From: Sphingobacterium wenxiniae
Lineage (GTDB): Bacteria; Bacteroidota; Bacteroidia; Sphingobacteriales; Sphingobacteriaceae
Reading direction: 5' to 3'
NCBI RefSeq assembly: GCF_900116225.1
Contig: NZ_FOZZ01000007.1
Coordinates: 1 to 64,000 of the forward strand
Length of the DNA stretch: 64,000 nucleotides
Under the pieces are notes generated by a model. It saw only the letters and a program-made list of their open reading frames with translations. It did no database searches and had not been told where the DNA came from. Position 1 is the first letter of the stretch. Each line of letters begins with the position of its first letter. Positions 7,891-16,888 of the stretch are shown here, piece after piece. Both the position numbers and the translations under genes were made by a program.

Positions 7891-9582
7891 TTATGCACTT
7901 ATATTCCCGGTGTTCAATTTGGAATGGCGATAACCGTATATAAAATAAATTACCAAACCAAGCACCAACCAGATCACAAAGATTATCCAGTTGCTGGCGC
8001 CAAGCTCAGTCATCAAATACAGGTTAACCAGAATACCCGTCACAGGTAACAGGGAGAAATTGTATTTATACCCCATCACGGCCAAGACAATCCACACGAT
8101 CCAAAAGATAATGGTCAGCGATTTATGTTCAAGGATATAAAGCCAGCTCTCATTGCGCCACTCTTGTAGCGCATCTTGCCCATAAAGCCATAAAAGAACC
8201 AAAGCGATAACCAAACCTAAACCTATCAGGTATTTACCATTTACATACGGCACTTTAAACTTAGATTTCTTAGAGAGACCAGAATGATCCATATAAAGAA
8301 CCCCGCCACAAACAAGGATAAAGGCGAAAAACGTACCTACAGAGGTCAAATCGACAAAGAAATCCATTTTGAAGAACAAAGAAGGAATAGCAACTACAAA
8401 TCCTGTCACAATAGTAGCATACGAAGGCGTTTTATATTTAGGGTGTATACGCGCAAATTTCTTCCATAGCAAGCCATCACGGCTCATCGTCATCCAGATA
8501 CGTGGCTGTGCCAATTGAAAAACAAGTAACGCACTCGTAATCGCAATGACAGAAGTTACCGAAATAATACCAGCCATATGGTCAAAACCAACGTATTCAA
8601 ACACATAAGCCAACGGATCCTTGACGTTCAAATCTGAATAATGAACCATCCCTGTCAATACCAATGTAATCAATACATACAACACTGCACAAATAACCAA
8701 ACAGTAAATCATCGCTCGAGGCAAGTCCCGTTGAGGATTTTTACATTCCTCGGCTGTAGTCGAGATAGAGTCAAAACCAATAAAAGCAAAGAACACGGCT
8801 GCTATTCCACTTAACACGCCTCCCATTCCATTTGGCGCAAATGGTGTCCAGTTCTCTGGCTTGATGAAAAAAATGCCCCCTAAAATCACCGCTACAATAA
8901 CACCTATCTTAATAAGCACCATAAGATTGCTTGCCTTTTGGGATTCCTTGATACCAATATACACCAACCAAGTCACCAACACTGTAATCAGTCCGGCTGG
9001 TAAATCAAAAATAATCGGAATATCACCGATTCTCGGCGCAGTCTGATAAGCTTGCAGAGCAACCTTTTCGATACCTTGCAAGTTTTCCACTCCAACCTCC
9101 AACATTTTAGCCTGAGCATCGAGCGCATATCCCGGAGCCATAGTCAGCCATTTAGGTATGTGGAGACCAAAACCAGAACACATCGACACAAAATATTGAG
9201 ACCATGAAATAGCGACTACCATATTCGATACCGCATATTCCAATACCAGTGCCCAACCTATGATCCACGCAAAAAGTTCGCCAAAAGCCACATAAGCGTA
9301 GGTGTAAGCACTCCCCGATACAGGTACAGTACTGGCAAACTGTGCATAGGACAAAGCAGTGAATACACAGGCAAAAGCAACAAACACAAAAAGCAAAGAA
9401 ACCGCCGGACCACCGTTATAAGCCGCTAAGCCTATCGTACTGAAAATACCTGCCCCAACGATAGCCGCAATGCCCAACGAAACCAAATCCCGCACACCCA
9501 GAACTTTCGCTAACCCTGTCCCCTCTTGCGAATCGCGTAAAATCTGGTCAACACTCTTCTTCCTGAAAAGTCTATTATTCAT
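7891..9582 (-). CDS. APC-family amino-acid permease
   Basis: A 563-residue protein with about twelve to fourteen hydrophobic segments. The N-terminal region (KVLGVRDLVSLGIAAIVGAG, then IFSTIG) is the APC superfamily substrate-binding helix with the unwound GAGIF motif. The pattern SGSAYTYAYVAFGE and the mid-protein FFAFIGFDSISTTAEE resemble the cationic amino-acid transporter (CAT/YfnA) branch, so cationic or branched substrates are possible. The substrate cannot be read from the sequence. It is convergent with kup, 14 bases apart, and transcribed alone. Confidence 0.88.
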   Translation of the reverse strand: MNNRLFRKKSVDQILRDSQEGTGLAKVLGVRDLVSLGIAAIVGAGIFSTIGLAAYNGGPAVSLLFVFVAFACVFTALSYAQFASTVPVSGSAYTYAYVAFGELFAWIIGWALVLEYAVSNMVVAISWSQYFVSMCSGFGLHIPKWLTMAPGYALDAQAKMLEVGVENLQGIEKVALQAYQTAPRIGDIPIIFDLPAGLITVLVTWLVYIGIKESQKASNLMVLIKIGVIVAVILGGIFFIKPENWTPFAPNGMGGVLSGIAAVFFAFIGFDSISTTAEECKNPQRDLPRAMIYCLVICAVLYVLITLVLTGMVHYSDLNVKDPLAYVFEYVGFDHMAGIISVTSVIAITSALLVFQLAQPRIWMTMSRDGLLWKKFARIHPKYKTPSYATIVTGFVVAIPSLFFKMDFFVDLTSVGTFFAFILVCGGVLYMDHSGLSKKSKFKVPYVNGKYLIGLGLVIALVLLWLYGQDALQEWRNESWLYILEHKSLTIIFWIVWIVLAVMGYKYNFSLLPVTGILVNLYLMTELGASNWIIFVIWLVLGLVIYFIYGYRHSKLNTGNISA

Positions 9583-9632
9583 ATTATTCTAAAGTTATCG
9601 AAGCGAACGAAGTTATGGAGGTAATGAAAGCT

Positions 9633-9824
9633 ATGTCCTTCATCACGATCTTCACTACCATAACCCTTATCACTTTTTTATATTTTATATTCGTGTTAGT
9701 AGTATACAAAGCATTTAAGAGCACAAAACTGCCAATAAAAAATAAGAAATCAAGTCAGGTTGTCCTGAATATCATAAAATATTTTCCTAAAACCTCCCAA
9801 TTCCTTATCCCTGTAGCGAGTTAA
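9633..9824 (+). CDS. Possible small single-pass membrane protein
   Basis: An open frame of 63 codons (with in-frame ATGs also at 9615 and 9624) begins with a strongly hydrophobic segment of about 25 residues (IFTTITLITFLYFIFVLVVY) followed by a lysine-rich tail. It lies in the gap between two genes but its last 75 bases run antisense through the end of the AcpH-like gene. Nothing in it is recognised. It may be real, but a chance AT-rich frame is as likely. Confidence 0.25.
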   Translation: MSFITIFTTITLITFLYFIFVLVVYKAFKSTKLPIKNKKSSQVVLNIIKYFPKTSQFLIPVAS

Positions 9825-10421
9825 ACAATCAGTTAGTTTCTCGTAATCCCCATCTTCTATCGAAAAAGTCCACACCCGTTTGCAGATATTGAACAGTGCA
9901 TAGGCAATATTCTCGATCTGTGCATAATCCAGAATGTAACGCGACGCTATAAATTTCTCATAAAACTCCAGAAACTCCGTGGCATCTATTCCCAATACAC
10001 TGAGATATTGTCTAATTTGACTCGCTTTAACCTGTCCAAGATGCTCATACAATCGAACAGGATTTACCAAGGAATGTACAATTAACAGATGATCCAGCAA
10101 CAATTCGACAGCGATGTGCGCCATAAATGAAGCACGAATAGGAAGGTGCGTTAAAATAGGTTCTAACTCCTTACGTAAAACATGACAGTGATCCAGAAAA
10201 AAAGGTGCATTATGAAATAACCTATCGACTTCTACATGTCTATACCAGCCCTCTGATATATGCCGCGTGGAAGGATGAGCAAATAAGATCTCTTCGTGAC
10301 ATTGTGGGTGAAAATTATATTCTTTATGCACATTCTTTAACAAATCAGGCAATAAGGCGCCCAAAATACGCTCCGAGTGCGGAGAATAACGTTCAAAATA
10401 ATAGTGTGATAAAAAATTCAC
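9750..10421 (-). CDS. AcpH-like (DUF479) acyl-carrier-protein phosphodiesterase homolog
   Basis: This 223-residue, mostly alpha-helical protein begins MNFLSHYYFERYSPHSERIL followed by GALLPDL, the N-terminal pattern of the AcpH/DUF479 family. E. coli AcpH removes the phosphopantetheine group from acyl carrier protein. The helical HD-like fold is supported by the spaced histidines (HPQCHEE, STRHISEGWYRHVEVD, MAHIAVELLLDHLL). Overall resemblance to characterised AcpH is moderate, so the enzymatic role is an inference. It is divergent from tyrS with about 90 bases between the two starts. Confidence 0.6.
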   Translation of the reverse strand: MNFLSHYYFERYSPHSERILGALLPDLLKNVHKEYNFHPQCHEEILFAHPSTRHISEGWYRHVEVDRLFHNAPFFLDHCHVLRKELEPILTHLPIRASFMAHIAVELLLDHLLIVHSLVNPVRLYEHLGQVKASQIRQYLSVLGIDATEFLEFYEKFIASRYILDYAQIENIAYALFNICKRVWTFSIEDGDYEKLTDCLTRYRDKELGGFRKIFYDIQDNLT

Positions 10422-10511
10422 GTCCCAAACTTCTTGTTTATTTATCGTAAGATACGGCTTAATCTCTTATCTTTGCAATCTTAGTTAAAAAAATCTTAAC
10501 CATATAAAAAG

Positions 10512-11795
10512 ATGAGCTTTGTAGAAGAACTACGTTGGAGAGGTATGCTGCAGGATATCATGCCCGGAACTGAAGACTTACTGAATAAGGAAAAAGTATC
10601 CGGCTATATCGGCTTCGACCCAACAGGAGATTCCCTACACGTAGGGCACCTTACGCAAATCATGACGCTTATTCACTTTCAAAACGCAGGGCACAAACCC
10701 GTTGCTTTAGTTGGTGGTGCGACAGGTATGATTGGCGACCCTTCCTTCAAATCTGCCGAGCGTAATTTGTTGGATGAAGCCACATTACAACATAATGTGG
10801 ACTGTTTGAAGAAGCAGTTGGCCAAGTTTCTCAACTTCGGCGAGGGAGAGAATGATGCCAAGATGGTCAACAATTATGATTGGTTCAAGGACTTCAGTTT
10901 CTTGGACTTTATCCGTGATGTAGGGAAGTTGATTACGGTCAACTATATGATGGCCAAGGACTCCGTAAAGAAACGTTTGGAAGGGGAGAATGGATTGTCG
11001 TTCACCGAGTTTACGTACCAGCTAATCCAAGGTTATGATTTCTACTATCTTTGGAAGCATCACAACTGCAAAATACAGATGGGCGGTTCTGATCAATGGG
11101 GCAATATTGTAACAGGAAGTGAAATGATACGCCGCCAGGATCAGGGCACAGCTTATGCCTTGACAACACAGCTTATCAAAAAAGCTGATGGACAGAAATT
11201 CGGAAAAACCGAATCCGGTGCGGTATGGCTGGACCCGAAAAAGACTTCACCATACAAATATTACCAATTCTGGTTGAACGCAAATGATGATGATGCAAAA
11301 AACTGGATTAACATCTTTACGCTCAAAACAAAAGAAGAAATCGAAGCTATTATTGCCGAACATGATGCTGCACCGCATACACGTGCCGTACAAAAGGCAT
11401 TAGCAAAAGACATCACTATCCGCACACATTCTGAAAAAGATTACGAGACGGCCGTCAAAACATCGGAATTCCTTTTCGGAAATGGTTCGTTAGCGTTTTT
11501 GGCAGACCTAGATCACGAAGGTGTCTTGGAAGTTTTCGATGGTGTCCCACAATTCACTATCAAAAAGGAAGACCTCGCACAAGGTATCAATGTACTGGAT
11601 TTCTTAGCCACGCATACACAAGTATTCCCCTCTAAAGGCGAGGCCCGTAAAATGCTACAAGGCGGAGGCGTATCCATCAATAAAGAAAAGTTGGGCGATG
11701 TTGAGCAAATCGTTGACAACACACAGCTGATAAACGAAAAATATATTGTTGTCCAACGTGGCAAGAAAAACTATTTTTTAGTTATTGTGGAATAA
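10512..11795 (+). CDS. tyrS: Tyrosyl-tRNA synthetase
   Basis: A 427-residue class I aminoacyl-tRNA synthetase that charges tRNA-Tyr. The HIGH-type motif is [12 protein letters not shown] (36-47) and the KMSKS-type motif is KFGKT (229-233), both in the TyrRS form. [12 protein letters not shown] in between is the tyrosine/ATP binding loop. The C-terminal 70 residues ([20 protein letters not shown]) are the S4-like RNA-binding domain. Length is normal. A TATCTTTG box at 10468-10475 is the probable -7 promoter element; no good -33 element is seen at the right distance. It is monocistronic. Confidence 0.97.
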   Translation: MSFVEELRWRGMLQDIMPGTEDLLNKEKVSGYIGFDPTGDSLHVGHLTQIMTLIHFQNAGHKPVALVGGATGMIGDPSFKSAERNLLDEATLQHNVDCLKKQLAKFLNFGEGENDAKMVNNYDWFKDFSFLDFIRDVGKLITVNYMMAKDSVKKRLEGENGLSFTEFTYQLIQGYDFYYLWKHHNCKIQMGGSDQWGNIVTGSEMIRRQDQGTAYALTTQLIKKADGQKFGKTESGAVWLDPKKTSPYKYYQFWLNANDDDAKNWINIFTLKTKEEIEAIIAEHDAAPHTRAVQKALAKDITIRTHSEKDYETAVKTSEFLFGNGSLAFLADLDHEGVLEVFDGVPQFTIKKEDLAQGINVLDFLATHTQVFPSKGEARKMLQGGGVSINKEKLGDVEQIVDNTQLINEKYIVVQRGKKNYFLVIVE

Positions 11796-11838
11796 TTTTA
11801 GAAGTTGTTTCAAAAGTCATTTGAAACCTAAGAAAACG

Positions 11839-11913
11839 CGTCATTGCGAGGAAGAATGACGAAGCAATCTACGTTTTCGACATCACCAGATTGCTTCGTT
11901 CCTCGCAATGACG
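11839..11913. repeat. Intergenic dispersed palindrome (CGTCATTGCGAGG type)
   Basis: CGTCATTGCGAGG...GAAGCAATCT at 11839-11870 is an inverted match of AGATTGCTTCGTTCCTCGCAATGACG (11888-11913). This is a REP-like sequence seen between genes in many bacteria. It lies between tyrS and ftsK and may also act as a hairpin terminator for tyrS. A degenerate relative is seen near 45733-45780. Confidence 0.75.
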
Positions 11914-12063
11914 GTGATGTTTGTTTCTTAATCGCAGTCTTTTCGTAGCTTTCCAACCCCTCTCTTTTTGCCTGCGAATTTCACCATTCACACATCCCAA
12001 TCTACCCTATCGCTTCAACATTTTTTTTGCTACCTTTGTAAGAAGGAGTAGTATCTAATTTTC

Positions 12064-14682
12064 ATGTCAAATAAAGGAAATACATTTAAAAATTCATCGG
12101 GGAGCAACAGTGTGCGGAAACCGCAACGTCCTGCTGGAAATGTCACATATAGCGCCAAATCGCGCCTAAAATCTTTTGATAGCATCAACTTTTCGGAAGG
12201 ACAACGCAAAGCCCTCAAAATTTTGGGTATTTTCCTACTGTTCGTTTCTTTCATCTTTGCAGTATCTTTCATTTCCTATCTTTTCACATGGAAACAGGAT
12301 CAAAGCTATATTGCACAGACCAATGGCGGTTGGTCTACCCTGTTCAAATCTGCACAAGAAATAGCCGATGAACATGCCGAATTACCCATCGTCGAAAACA
12401 AATTGGGAAAATTAGGTGCTTTGCTCGCCAATCAGTTTATTTATGAATGGTTTGGGATTGCTTCGTTCCTTTTTGTGCTTGTCTTGTTTGTCTTAGGCTA
12501 TAAATTTCTATACAAAAAATCCATCTTTCCAGTTTGGAAGACGTTGATGTACTCTATTACAGCTATCGTATTTTTATCCGTTACCTTTGGTTTCTTACAA
12601 GATTTCCTTACCGATTCCCCCCACATTCTGGAAGGGAAATTCGGTTACTGGACGAATCAGCTTCTAAAAGCACAGATAGGTACTGTCGGTGTGGCAGCTT
12701 TATTGATATTTGCTTATTTAACCGTTTTGATATTGATCTACAACTTGGACTTAAAACTTTCTTGGACAAGTAAAAAACAAATCAACGAAGAGGAATTAGA
12801 GCATGATGAGGAAGATAATTACGAGTCTTTCTCCGCGGGAAAGCATACGGCAAATAATGTCAGGAATACTTTACCAGAAGAAAAAGAAGAACCAAGCATT
12901 CCGCAACACAATACAATAAAGGATACACCTATTACCACAGTAGAGGAAACCATCGACGAAGAGGAAGACGAAGAAGGTGATACCAACTTTACTTTTTCCG
13001 CCACCGAACTCCATGTAGAAAACCAGATTCCTTTATCAGTTGATACATCTGCCACAGAGACCATTCCGGTGCAAATCGAACCAGAAATCCACGAGCCCCA
13101 GCTCAGCGTAGAAGAGATCAAGGAAGAGAAAGCTATATCTGCAAACGATCTTGTTGCCCAATTTGGCGAATACGACCCCAAGCTGGACCTTTCAGGCTAC
13201 CAATATCCACCACTTGAGCTCTTGAAAGATTATGGTTCCGGGAAGATACAAGTCAATCCGCAGGAACTCGAGGCCAACAAGAATCAAATTGTCGAAACAT
13301 TACGCAATTTCAGCATCGAAATCGACCAGATTAAAGCCACCATCGGTCCTACGATTACCCTATACGAGATTATTCCCAAACCGGGAACGCGTATATCGAA
13401 AATTAAAAATCTCGAAGACGACATCGCATTAAGTCTTGCTGCTTTGGGTATCCGCATCATTGCACCGATACCCGGACGAGGAACTATTGGTATCGAAGTA
13501 CCGAATACCAATAAGGAAATCGTACCCATGAAATCTGTACTGGCTACCGAAAAGTTCCAAAAAACAGATATGGATCTGCCAATTGCTTTGGGCAAGACCA
13601 TCTCCAACGAGGTATACATTGCCGACCTAGCAAAGATGCCACACTTATTAATGGCAGGTGCGACAGGACAAGGTAAATCAGTCGGTATAAACGCGATATT
13701 AACTTCGCTTCTTTACAAAAAACACCCTGCAGAATTAAAATTTGTCTTGGTCGACCCGAAGAAAGTGGAGTTGTCTCTACTCAATATCATTGAGCGACAT
13801 TTTCTGGCAAAATTACCAGGAGAAGAAGAAGCAGTCATCACAGACACCAAGAAAGTAATCAATACGTTGAATTCGTTGTGTATTGAGATGGATCAGCGCT
13901 ATGACCTTTTGAAAAATGCACAAGTACGTAATTTAAAAGAATACAATACAAAATTTGTCAACCGCAGATTAAACCCTGAGGAGGGTCATCGATTCTTACC
14001 TTTTATAGTTCTGGTAGTTGATGAGTTTGCGGATTTGATGATAACAGCAGGTAAGGAAGTAGAAACACCGATAGCCCGCCTGGCACAGTTGGCCCGTGCC
14101 ATTGGTATACACTTGATTATCGCGACACAGCGACCATCAGTGAATATCATTACAGGTACAATCAAGGCCAACTTCCCGGCACGTATAGCCTTCCGCGTAT
14201 CATCCAAGATCGACTCACGTACGATTTTGGATACAGGCGGAGCTGACCAGTTGATTGGTAAAGGCGATATGCTTTTATCTTCTGGCAATGACTTGGTCCG
14301 CATACAGTGTGCATTTGTAGACACACCAGAGGTTGAAGCTATTGCTCAGTTTATCGGCGGCCAAAGAGGTTATGCATCAGCACTCCTTCTGCCTGAATAC
14401 GTAGGCGAAGGAGAAGAAGGTGGTGGTATAGCCGATTTCGACCTTTCGGACAGAGATGCTCTCTTTGAAGAGGCAGCCCGACTGATTGTTATGCATCAGC
14501 AAGGTTCTACCTCCCTCATCCAACGTAAGCTGAAATTAGGCTACAACAGAGCTGGGCGAATCATCGATCAATTGGAAGCCGCAGGTATTGTGGGACCATT
14601 TGAAGGCAGTAAAGCCCGTGAAGTGCTTTACCCCGATGAATATTCGTTGGAACAGTATTTGGAAACATTAAGAAATTCGTAA
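12064..14682 (+). CDS. ftsK: DNA translocase FtsK/SpoIIIE
   Basis: This 872-residue septal DNA pump clears the chromosome from the division plane and assists dimer resolution. Four hydrophobic helices lie in the first 220 residues, then a long acidic linker (about 235-370, rich in EE/DE runs), then the motor. Walker A is GATGQGKSVG (about 532-541) and Walker B is VLVVDEFADLM (about 650). The C-terminal 65 residues (STSLIQRKLKLGYNRAGRII) form the winged-helix gamma domain that reads chromosomal orientation sequences. A TACCTTTG box at 12031-12038 is the likely -7 element. lolA starts one base after its stop. Confidence 0.96.
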   Translation: MSNKGNTFKNSSGSNSVRKPQRPAGNVTYSAKSRLKSFDSINFSEGQRKALKILGIFLLFVSFIFAVSFISYLFTWKQDQSYIAQTNGGWSTLFKSAQEIADEHAELPIVENKLGKLGALLANQFIYEWFGIASFLFVLVLFVLGYKFLYKKSIFPVWKTLMYSITAIVFLSVTFGFLQDFLTDSPHILEGKFGYWTNQLLKAQIGTVGVAALLIFAYLTVLILIYNLDLKLSWTSKKQINEEELEHDEEDNYESFSAGKHTANNVRNTLPEEKEEPSIPQHNTIKDTPITTVEETIDEEEDEEGDTNFTFSATELHVENQIPLSVDTSATETIPVQIEPEIHEPQLSVEEIKEEKAISANDLVAQFGEYDPKLDLSGYQYPPLELLKDYGSGKIQVNPQELEANKNQIVETLRNFSIEIDQIKATIGPTITLYEIIPKPGTRISKIKNLEDDIALSLAALGIRIIAPIPGRGTIGIEVPNTNKEIVPMKSVLATEKFQKTDMDLPIALGKTISNEVYIADLAKMPHLLMAGATGQGKSVGINAILTSLLYKKHPAELKFVLVDPKKVELSLLNIIERHFLAKLPGEEEAVITDTKKVINTLNSLCIEMDQRYDLLKNAQVRNLKEYNTKFVNRRLNPEEGHRFLPFIVLVVDEFADLMITAGKEVETPIARLAQLARAIGIHLIIATQRPSVNIITGTIKANFPARIAFRVSSKIDSRTILDTGGADQLIGKGDMLLSSGNDLVRIQCAFVDTPEVEAIAQFIGGQRGYASALLLPEYVGEGEEGGGIADFDLSDRDALFEEAARLIVMHQQGSTSLIQRKLKLGYNRAGRIIDQLEAAGIVGPFEGSKAREVLYPDEYSLEQYLETLRNS

Positions 14683-14683
14683 G

Positions 14684-15325
14684 ATGAAAGGTATTTTAAT
14701 GGCATTTATGGTCTTGTTCAGTGTTGCAGTAGTTGTAGCACAGACAGACCCGCATGCAAAAAAACTATTGGACGAGGTATCTAAAAAATACGATGCCTAT
14801 AGAACCATTCAATCCGACTTTACATTTGCCGCACAGCAGGTTCAAGGTGAATCCTACTCAGATAAGGGTACACTCTATTTGAACAAACCCAGAAACCAGT
14901 ACCGCATCAACCTGTCTGCACAGGAGCTTATAGGCGATGGCAAGGCGACCTGGTCAATCCTCAAAGAAGACAAAGAGGTGCAAGTAAACGAAGCGGATAA
15001 CAGTACCGATGCTATTGGTCCTAACAACCTGTTCACCTTCTACAAAGAAGGCTTCAAATATGTCAGCATGGATGACGAACGCCTAGGGCAGGAAACACTG
15101 AACGTTATCGAATTAAGTCCAATAGACACCCGTAAGAATTATTTTAAAATAAAGCTGCGCGTAAACAAAAACAAACACATCCACGATGTGCTGATTTTTG
15201 ACAAATCCGGCGCACGCTACACGTATACGATTAAAGCACTCTACGTCAATCACCAAATTCCGGACACATATTTTGCTTTTAACAAAAGCAATTATACGGG
15301 TTATGAGGTTGTGGATTTGAGATAG
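14684..15325 (+). CDS. lolA: Outer-membrane lipoprotein carrier protein LolA
   Basis: A 213-residue periplasmic protein with a cleavable signal peptide (about residues 1-19, ending VVVAQ). The rest matches the LolA half-barrel: SKKYDAYRTIQSDFTF, GTLYLNKPRNQYRINL and DGKATWSILKEDKEVQV. LolA ferries lipoproteins from the LolCDE complex to the outer membrane. It follows ftsK with a single base between, so it is co-transcribed; the same ftsK-lolA adjacency is known in proteobacteria. As is usual in Bacteroidota, no LolB partner is seen nearby. Confidence 0.9.
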   Translation: MKGILMAFMVLFSVAVVVAQTDPHAKKLLDEVSKKYDAYRTIQSDFTFAAQQVQGESYSDKGTLYLNKPRNQYRINLSAQELIGDGKATWSILKEDKEVQVNEADNSTDAIGPNNLFTFYKEGFKYVSMDDERLGQETLNVIELSPIDTRKNYFKIKLRVNKNKHIHDVLIFDKSGARYTYTIKALYVNHQIPDTYFAFNKSNYTGYEVVDLR

Positions 15326-15387
15326 GTGTTAATTTTGTATATTAATTAATATTAACATATTGAATCCGAAGACAGTAGATTTATTAA

Positions 15388-15549
15388 AAAAATCTGGCTG
15401 ATTTAAAATTAATCTCTTTAGAAGAGCAATCGAAGAGAGAGTTCGTTAAAGTATTGGCCAAGTTACGCACCAAAGCAGAGTCTGCTCCCGACTTAGATGA
15501 AATCACAAAAGAGGTAGAAAAGGTCAGGACAAAGCGGTATGGCAAATAG
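15388..15549 (+). pseudogene. Remnant of an antitoxin gene (C-terminal part)
   Basis: An open frame without a start codon lies between a TAA at 15388-15390 and a TAG at 15547-15549. It reads KNLADLKLISLEEQSKREFV and continues with VLAKLRTKAESAPDLDEITK. The glutamate- and lysine-rich C-terminal tail with a DLDEITKEVEKVR ending is the kind seen in small antitoxins paired with PIN toxins in Bacteroidota. The N-terminal DNA-binding part is missing or frameshifted. Its end overlaps the start of the toxin remnant by 11 bases, the usual arrangement in vapBC pairs. Confidence 0.5.
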
Positions 15550-15582
15550 TCCTACTAAGATTATCATTGACACAAATCTCTG
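15539..15582 (+). pseudogene. Start of a PIN-domain (VapC-type) toxin, truncated by a stop
   Basis: The ATG at 15539 opens MANSPTKIIIDTNL and then meets TGA at 15581-15583. IIIDTNLWIS is the N-terminal signature of PIN-domain ribonucleases. The TGA sits exactly where tryptophan is expected, and the frame continues as IS afterwards. No further PIN motifs follow, so the gene is both mutated and truncated. Only about 14 residues are left, but the motif and its overlap with the antitoxin remnant support the call. Confidence 0.5.
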
Positions 15583-15641
15583 AATTAGTAATCAAATAAA
15601 AAAGAATAGATATTTTCATATTCTCCTCATTATGAAAGCCC

Positions 15642-15721
15642 CAAACCTATAAGGTTTTTTGTATTATCGGCGGGCATTACCGTATAGCTTCTACTTAGAT
15701 AAAAGCTAAACCTTATAGGTA
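15642..15721. repeat. Split copy of the AAACCTATAAGGTTT palindrome
   Basis: AAACCTATAAGGTTT at 15642-15656 faces TAAACCTTATAGGTA at 15707-15721, with about 50 unrelated bases between. The two arms are the same as in compact copies at 27252-27285 and 33585-33619. Confidence 0.65.
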
Positions 15722-15806
15722 TTTTGTTTTTATAAGCTACATGGATAAGTTATATTTGTCTAATAAGGCTTGATTAAAGCATATTTTATAAATCAACTCA
15801 GAAATC

Positions 15807-16835
15807 ATGGCAAAAATCACGTTGAAAAGCTTAGCCCAGGCACTGAACATGTCGGTGTCCACCGTATCCAAGGCACTGAACGACAGCCATGAAATAAGCG
15901 AGGAAACCAAGAAACGCGTGCGTGAATATGCGCAGCAACACAATTACCAGCCCAATATCATTGCGCAAATTCTCAAAACAGGTAAGACGAATACCATTGG
16001 AGTCATCCTGCCTAAGATGAGCAGCCCTTTTGAGTCCCAGATGCTTGAAGGTATACAAAACACTGCATCGGTCAATAACTTTCGGGTGGTCATTATGAAT
16101 AGCATGGAAAACGAGGCCGTTGAGAGAACTTCCATTACCGAGATGATTGCCAAAGGCATTGACGGACTATTACTCTGCCCTATTCATGAACAATCGAATA
16201 CAGCTATAGTTCAAGAAATTGCCAAACACACACCTTTGGTGATTTTCGATCGGACAAACTATCCCGTTGAAACACATAAGGTTGGTGTTTTAAATAGCGA
16301 GGGAACGTATGATGCATGTAAACACCTTTTTGAAATTGGCAGAAAAGATATTGCTGTTCTCTGTGGCGTCCATCAAGGGATCACTGCAGATCGATTGGCT
16401 GGGTATATAAAAGCTCACGAAGATTTCCAGATTCCTATAAGGAAAGAATTTATTATCTACCTAACTGTAAAAAATATAGCAGAACTGCACGAAGGACTAA
16501 GTGAAAACGTTCAAAAGCTCTTGGCACTCCCTCATCCACCCAATGCGATTTTGGGAACTTCAGACACTATAACGACGCATTTATTAGGCGTATTAGCCAA
16601 TATGGGCATCCCTGTACCAGAGCAATTGGCGGTATTGGGATTTGCCAATACAGATTTGGCGATGTCCTTAAACCCTTCCCTTACAACGATTCGCCAACCA
16701 GCAACAGAAATCGGTGAGATTGCCGTAAAAAAACTCGTAGAGATTATCAATAAAAAGAACAGAAGCCAAATTGAATGGGAAAACGTAAAGCTTCCCACTA
16801 CAATCCGGCTTCGGAAATCAACCGAGGTTGACTAA
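15807..16835 (+). CDS. LacI/GalR-family transcriptional regulator
   Basis: A 342-residue repressor-type protein. The first 60 residues are the LacI helix-turn-helix with hinge (TLKSLAQALNMSVSTVSKAL, then NYQPNIIAQ). The rest is a periplasmic-binding-protein-like effector domain (TNTIGVILPKMSSPFESQML onward). It lies beside and convergent with the hexuronate genes, so it probably controls them, sensing a uronate or a pathway intermediate. A -7 box TATATTTG at 15751-15758 precedes it. A near-palindromic site of the kind LacI proteins bind (centre CG) lies in the divergent promoter region at 20407-20422. The target is inferred from position only. Confidence 0.9.
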   Translation: MAKITLKSLAQALNMSVSTVSKALNDSHEISEETKKRVREYAQQHNYQPNIIAQILKTGKTNTIGVILPKMSSPFESQMLEGIQNTASVNNFRVVIMNSMENEAVERTSITEMIAKGIDGLLLCPIHEQSNTAIVQEIAKHTPLVIFDRTNYPVETHKVGVLNSEGTYDACKHLFEIGRKDIAVLCGVHQGITADRLAGYIKAHEDFQIPIRKEFIIYLTVKNIAELHEGLSENVQKLLALPHPPNAILGTSDTITTHLLGVLANMGIPVPEQLAVLGFANTDLAMSLNPSLTTIRQPATEIGEIAVKKLVEIINKKNRSQIEWENVKLPTTIRLRKSTEVD

Positions 16836-16836
16836 A

Positions 16837-16869
16837 AGACTTCCGAAGTTTTAGAAACTTCGGAAGTCT
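16837..16869. terminator. Bidirectional hairpin between lacI-type gene and exuT-like gene
   Basis: AGACTTCCGAAGTTT (16837-16851) pairs perfectly with AAACTTCGGAAGTCT (16855-16869) across a three-base loop. It lies between two convergent genes. Each arm is itself nearly palindromic (ACTTCCGAAGT), the same design as the AACCTATAAGGTT repeats elsewhere in the window. Confidence 0.8.
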
Positions 16870-16888
16870 CCTCACTTCTATCCTCTTC

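Noticed and set aside
12030..12272. Minus-strand open frame over the ftsK start
   Set aside because: Shadow of ftsK and of its promoter region.
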